From: JACNKV01 sp964422145
GTDB taxonomy: Bacteria > Fidelibacterota > Marinisomatia > Marinisomatales > JACNKV01
Direction: 5' to 3'
Assembly (NCBI GenBank): GCA_964422145.1
Contig: CAYQZV010000008.1
Location: forward strand, 38,164 to 102,163
Length of the DNA: 64,000 nucleotides
The notes beneath the pieces are model-generated. The model saw only the letters and a list, made by a program, of their open reading frames with translations, made no database searches and was not told the DNA's origin. The position numbers and the translations under genes are program-made. Below, piece after piece: positions 62,293-64,000 of this stretch; position 1 is the first letter of the stretch; every line of letters starts with the position of its first letter.

Positions 62293-63768
62293 TTATTCAG
62301 TCCCTTCTATTTTCTTCAGTTTTGACCATACACTTGGATAACTGATTTTTAAAACATCTTCAAGGCGGCGTTTTCTGAAGCCGTAGTGTTGATATAAATA
62401 TCGTATCACATCTTTCTCAAAGCGTGTATTCGCTTCTTTCCAGTCTAAATTCAGTAAGTTTTCCTCGATATAGTGGATCAATCCCTCGAATCGATTTACA
62501 GGATCAAATCTTTTTTCTTTATCCGTGATATTTGGAATCGTAAATGCTTCCTTTGTTAATTTATGCTTCACTGATGAAAATGTAGATTGATTGATATGCA
62601 ATGTATTGAAAAAGTCTTTTCTGTTATCAGATTTCAGTAAATGAACCATGATCAAATTGTATTGGAACAGACTTATGATAATCCGCCAAGGCTTTCCAAT
62701 AGCAAACTCAAATACATTTTCAGATGATGGGTGTGCAATTTTGCGGAATGTGGCTTTCTCCAGATAGTCCACATACGTCTGAATTGTCAACTTTCGTTCA
62801 CCTGTAAATGAAAATCCTATATCAATCAATTCATTTGCATGATCGTATCCCATTTTATAATACGTCAAAGCTTGAAGCTGTTTATTCAAGAATTCATAAC
62901 ATTTTCCTAAATAATAGCATTGGATCGGTAATTGCTGGATTACACCATGCAGCTTGGCAATATTATAGGCTTCTATAAAACCTTCTGCTGACAATGCATA
63001 TTCATCCATAAGGTAATATGCATAAGCGATATTTTCAGTCATCATCGTACGAGTGCTGTAGCTGTCAGGACCATTGATATATTTCTTTAAATAATTAATT
63101 CCTTTTTTATATTGTCCTTTCTTTATAAATAAGTAACCAATCGCATTATGTATATTATATTCGGTATGCTGTAGACCATGTTTTTTAGTTTTATTAAAGG
63201 CCAGCTGGTAATATTTCTCTGCGTTAGTGTAATCATTGTTTCTGGAGTACTCAATACCAAGTCTTAAAAGCCCAACAACATAAGTCCCATACTTTCCTTC
63301 ATCTTTCATTTTGTTGACTTTTGATAGTAATTCACTAAAATAGACCGTGTTCCGAGGAACAGAAGAGTGTAACATTTTACCATAATTAAGCTGCGCAATC
63401 AGCACATTGGATTTAGTGTATTTTAAGGCAGTATCTATACAGCGAATTGTGTCATCAAAATCTCTAAAATAAGAGAATAACTGTTGGTACATAAAATAGA
63501 AGAATGCAATATACTCTGGGTTTAACTGTTTTTCATAGTTCTTGACGATTAATTCAGCTTGTTTAAACAGTTCATATGAATGTTTCATATCTCCTTCTTG
63601 ATATTTTTGCTTTCCCATTCCGGCCAGCACGATGAGACGAGTCCCTATATCCTCTATATTTTCAACTCGAACTTCCCCATGCAGAGATTTAAATTCCTTT
63701 ACGTTGTATAATCCGGCTTGATCAAAATAGTCCATTAGTGTCTTAAAATCAGGTCTGGAATGCTGCAT
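62293..63768 (-). CDS. TPR protein with Fis-type C-terminal helix-turn-helix
   Basis: A 491-aa protein with tetratricopeptide-like helical pairs from about 60 to 320 (ADYTNAEKYYQLAFNKTKKH-like; KKGQYKKGINYLKKYINGPD; QLQALTYYKMGYDHANELID). The last about 50 residues (DWKEANTRFEKDVIRYLYQH, YGFRKRRLEDVLKISYPSVW, SKLKKI) resemble the Fis-family HTH at the end of NtrC-type regulators, but there is no AAA+ domain. It has no signal peptide. It is upstream of the sorted-protein operon on the same strand, so a transcription factor for it is an attractive inference. Confidence 0.65.
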   Translation of the reverse strand: MQHSRPDFKTLMDYFDQAGLYNVKEFKSLHGEVRVENIEDIGTRLIVLAGMGKQKYQEGDMKHSYELFKQAELIVKNYEKQLNPEYIAFFYFMYQQLFSYFRDFDDTIRCIDTALKYTKSNVLIAQLNYGKMLHSSVPRNTVYFSELLSKVNKMKDEGKYGTYVVGLLRLGIEYSRNNDYTNAEKYYQLAFNKTKKHGLQHTEYNIHNAIGYLFIKKGQYKKGINYLKKYINGPDSYSTRTMMTENIAYAYYLMDEYALSAEGFIEAYNIAKLHGVIQQLPIQCYYLGKCYEFLNKQLQALTYYKMGYDHANELIDIGFSFTGERKLTIQTYVDYLEKATFRKIAHPSSENVFEFAIGKPWRIIISLFQYNLIMVHLLKSDNRKDFFNTLHINQSTFSSVKHKLTKEAFTIPNITDKEKRFDPVNRFEGLIHYIEENLLNLDWKEANTRFEKDVIRYLYQHYGFRKRRLEDVLKISYPSVWSKLKKIEGTE

Positions 63769-64000
63769 CTTTTTATCCTATTATTTTATGCTTAACATTT
63801 ATGTGTTTGTTATTATTATACATTTAATGCCCTAACTATCTGGTAATAAGGAATATAGAATTCTAACGGTAGGAGATAACTCCTTTATTAAAAATATAAT
63901 TGAAATGCAGATCACCGATTTTTTCATCATGAAACCTCTTTGGTTAACCTATGTAAGAAAGGGCTTTCTAATTATAAGTAATTATTTTATATATAGCAAC
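63769..64000. other. Gene-free right edge, upstream of the TPR/Fis gene
   Basis: These 232 bases are AT-rich and I see no supported gene. A short AGGAG/CTCCT hairpin (63871-63884) is present. The promoter of the TPR/Fis gene should lie here, but I cannot place it with confidence. Confidence 0.4.

Overview
The window is about 64 kb of moderately AT-rich bacterial DNA in which every gene I can support, including both tRNAs, lies on the minus strand. Several features point to a Gram-negative of the FCB group, with Candidatus Marinimicrobia (SAR406)-like lineages as my best guess. These are five secreted proteins with a C-terminal type IX-style sorting domain (NYPNPFNPTT core), a TonB-dependent receptor under a TPP riboswitch, a heptose-7-phosphate kinase for lipopolysaccharide, a GWxTD protein, many lipoproteins, GH97 and GH20 glycosidases, and a complete type IV pilus locus. 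The assignment rests on gene content only, without a marker-gene tree.

Layout from left to right; transcription runs right to left. Positions 1-1333 hold the N-terminus of uvrC, an exact tandem duplication of a small GIY-YIG nuclease gene abutting the 3' end of tRNA-Gly(GCC), and tRNA-Ser(GCU). Positions 1406-5020 hold a redox/sulfur-type cluster (MauE/DoxX membrane protein, anchored rhodanese, and a lipoprotein with an in-frame TGA that I read as selenocysteine), then a YciH/SUI1 factor, a collagen-like lipoprotein and a membrane protein resembling Pycsar (PycTM) effectors. Positions 5092-11126 hold the TPP-controlled receptor, small membrane and lipoprotein genes and a YpeA-type acetyltransferase. 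Positions 11332-15611 hold a GH97 glycosidase, TspO, the mobile mystery protein A/B pair (HTH plus Fic) and a Cys-rich DUF3795-type protein. Positions 15627-34500 hold a 2446-residue repeat protein, a RecB-like nuclease, GWxTD, GH20, a propeller protein, heptose kinase, PspC protein, histone-deacetylase-like hydrolase, a degenerate ABC ATPase and trxB-trxA.

Positions 34718-50550 form the type IV pilus locus in transcription order pilA, pilT, two minor prepilins, a PilX-like protein, pilM, N, O, P, Q, a 1391-residue Ig-like lipoprotein, pilB, pilC. Positions 51168-62129 form a five-gene run of sorting-domain proteins (beta-helix and propeller types), preceded by a TPR protein with a Fis-type C-terminus that may regulate it.

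The most unusual items are: (1) a probable selenoprotein with a bacterial SECIS-like hairpin and a Cys-Gly-Sec motif, coupled to a rhodanese and a Cys-Gly-Cys membrane protein; (2) a 302-bp tandem element made of a GIY-YIG gene plus an altered copy of the tRNA-Gly 3' half, which looks like a minimal tRNA-targeting mobile element; and (3) the same large extracellular domain present once behind a pilin-like membrane segment inside the pilus operon and once between a signal peptide and a type IX sorting domain. No CRISPR array, rRNA gene or recognisable insertion sequence was seen, and no stretch over 300 bases lacks a gene.
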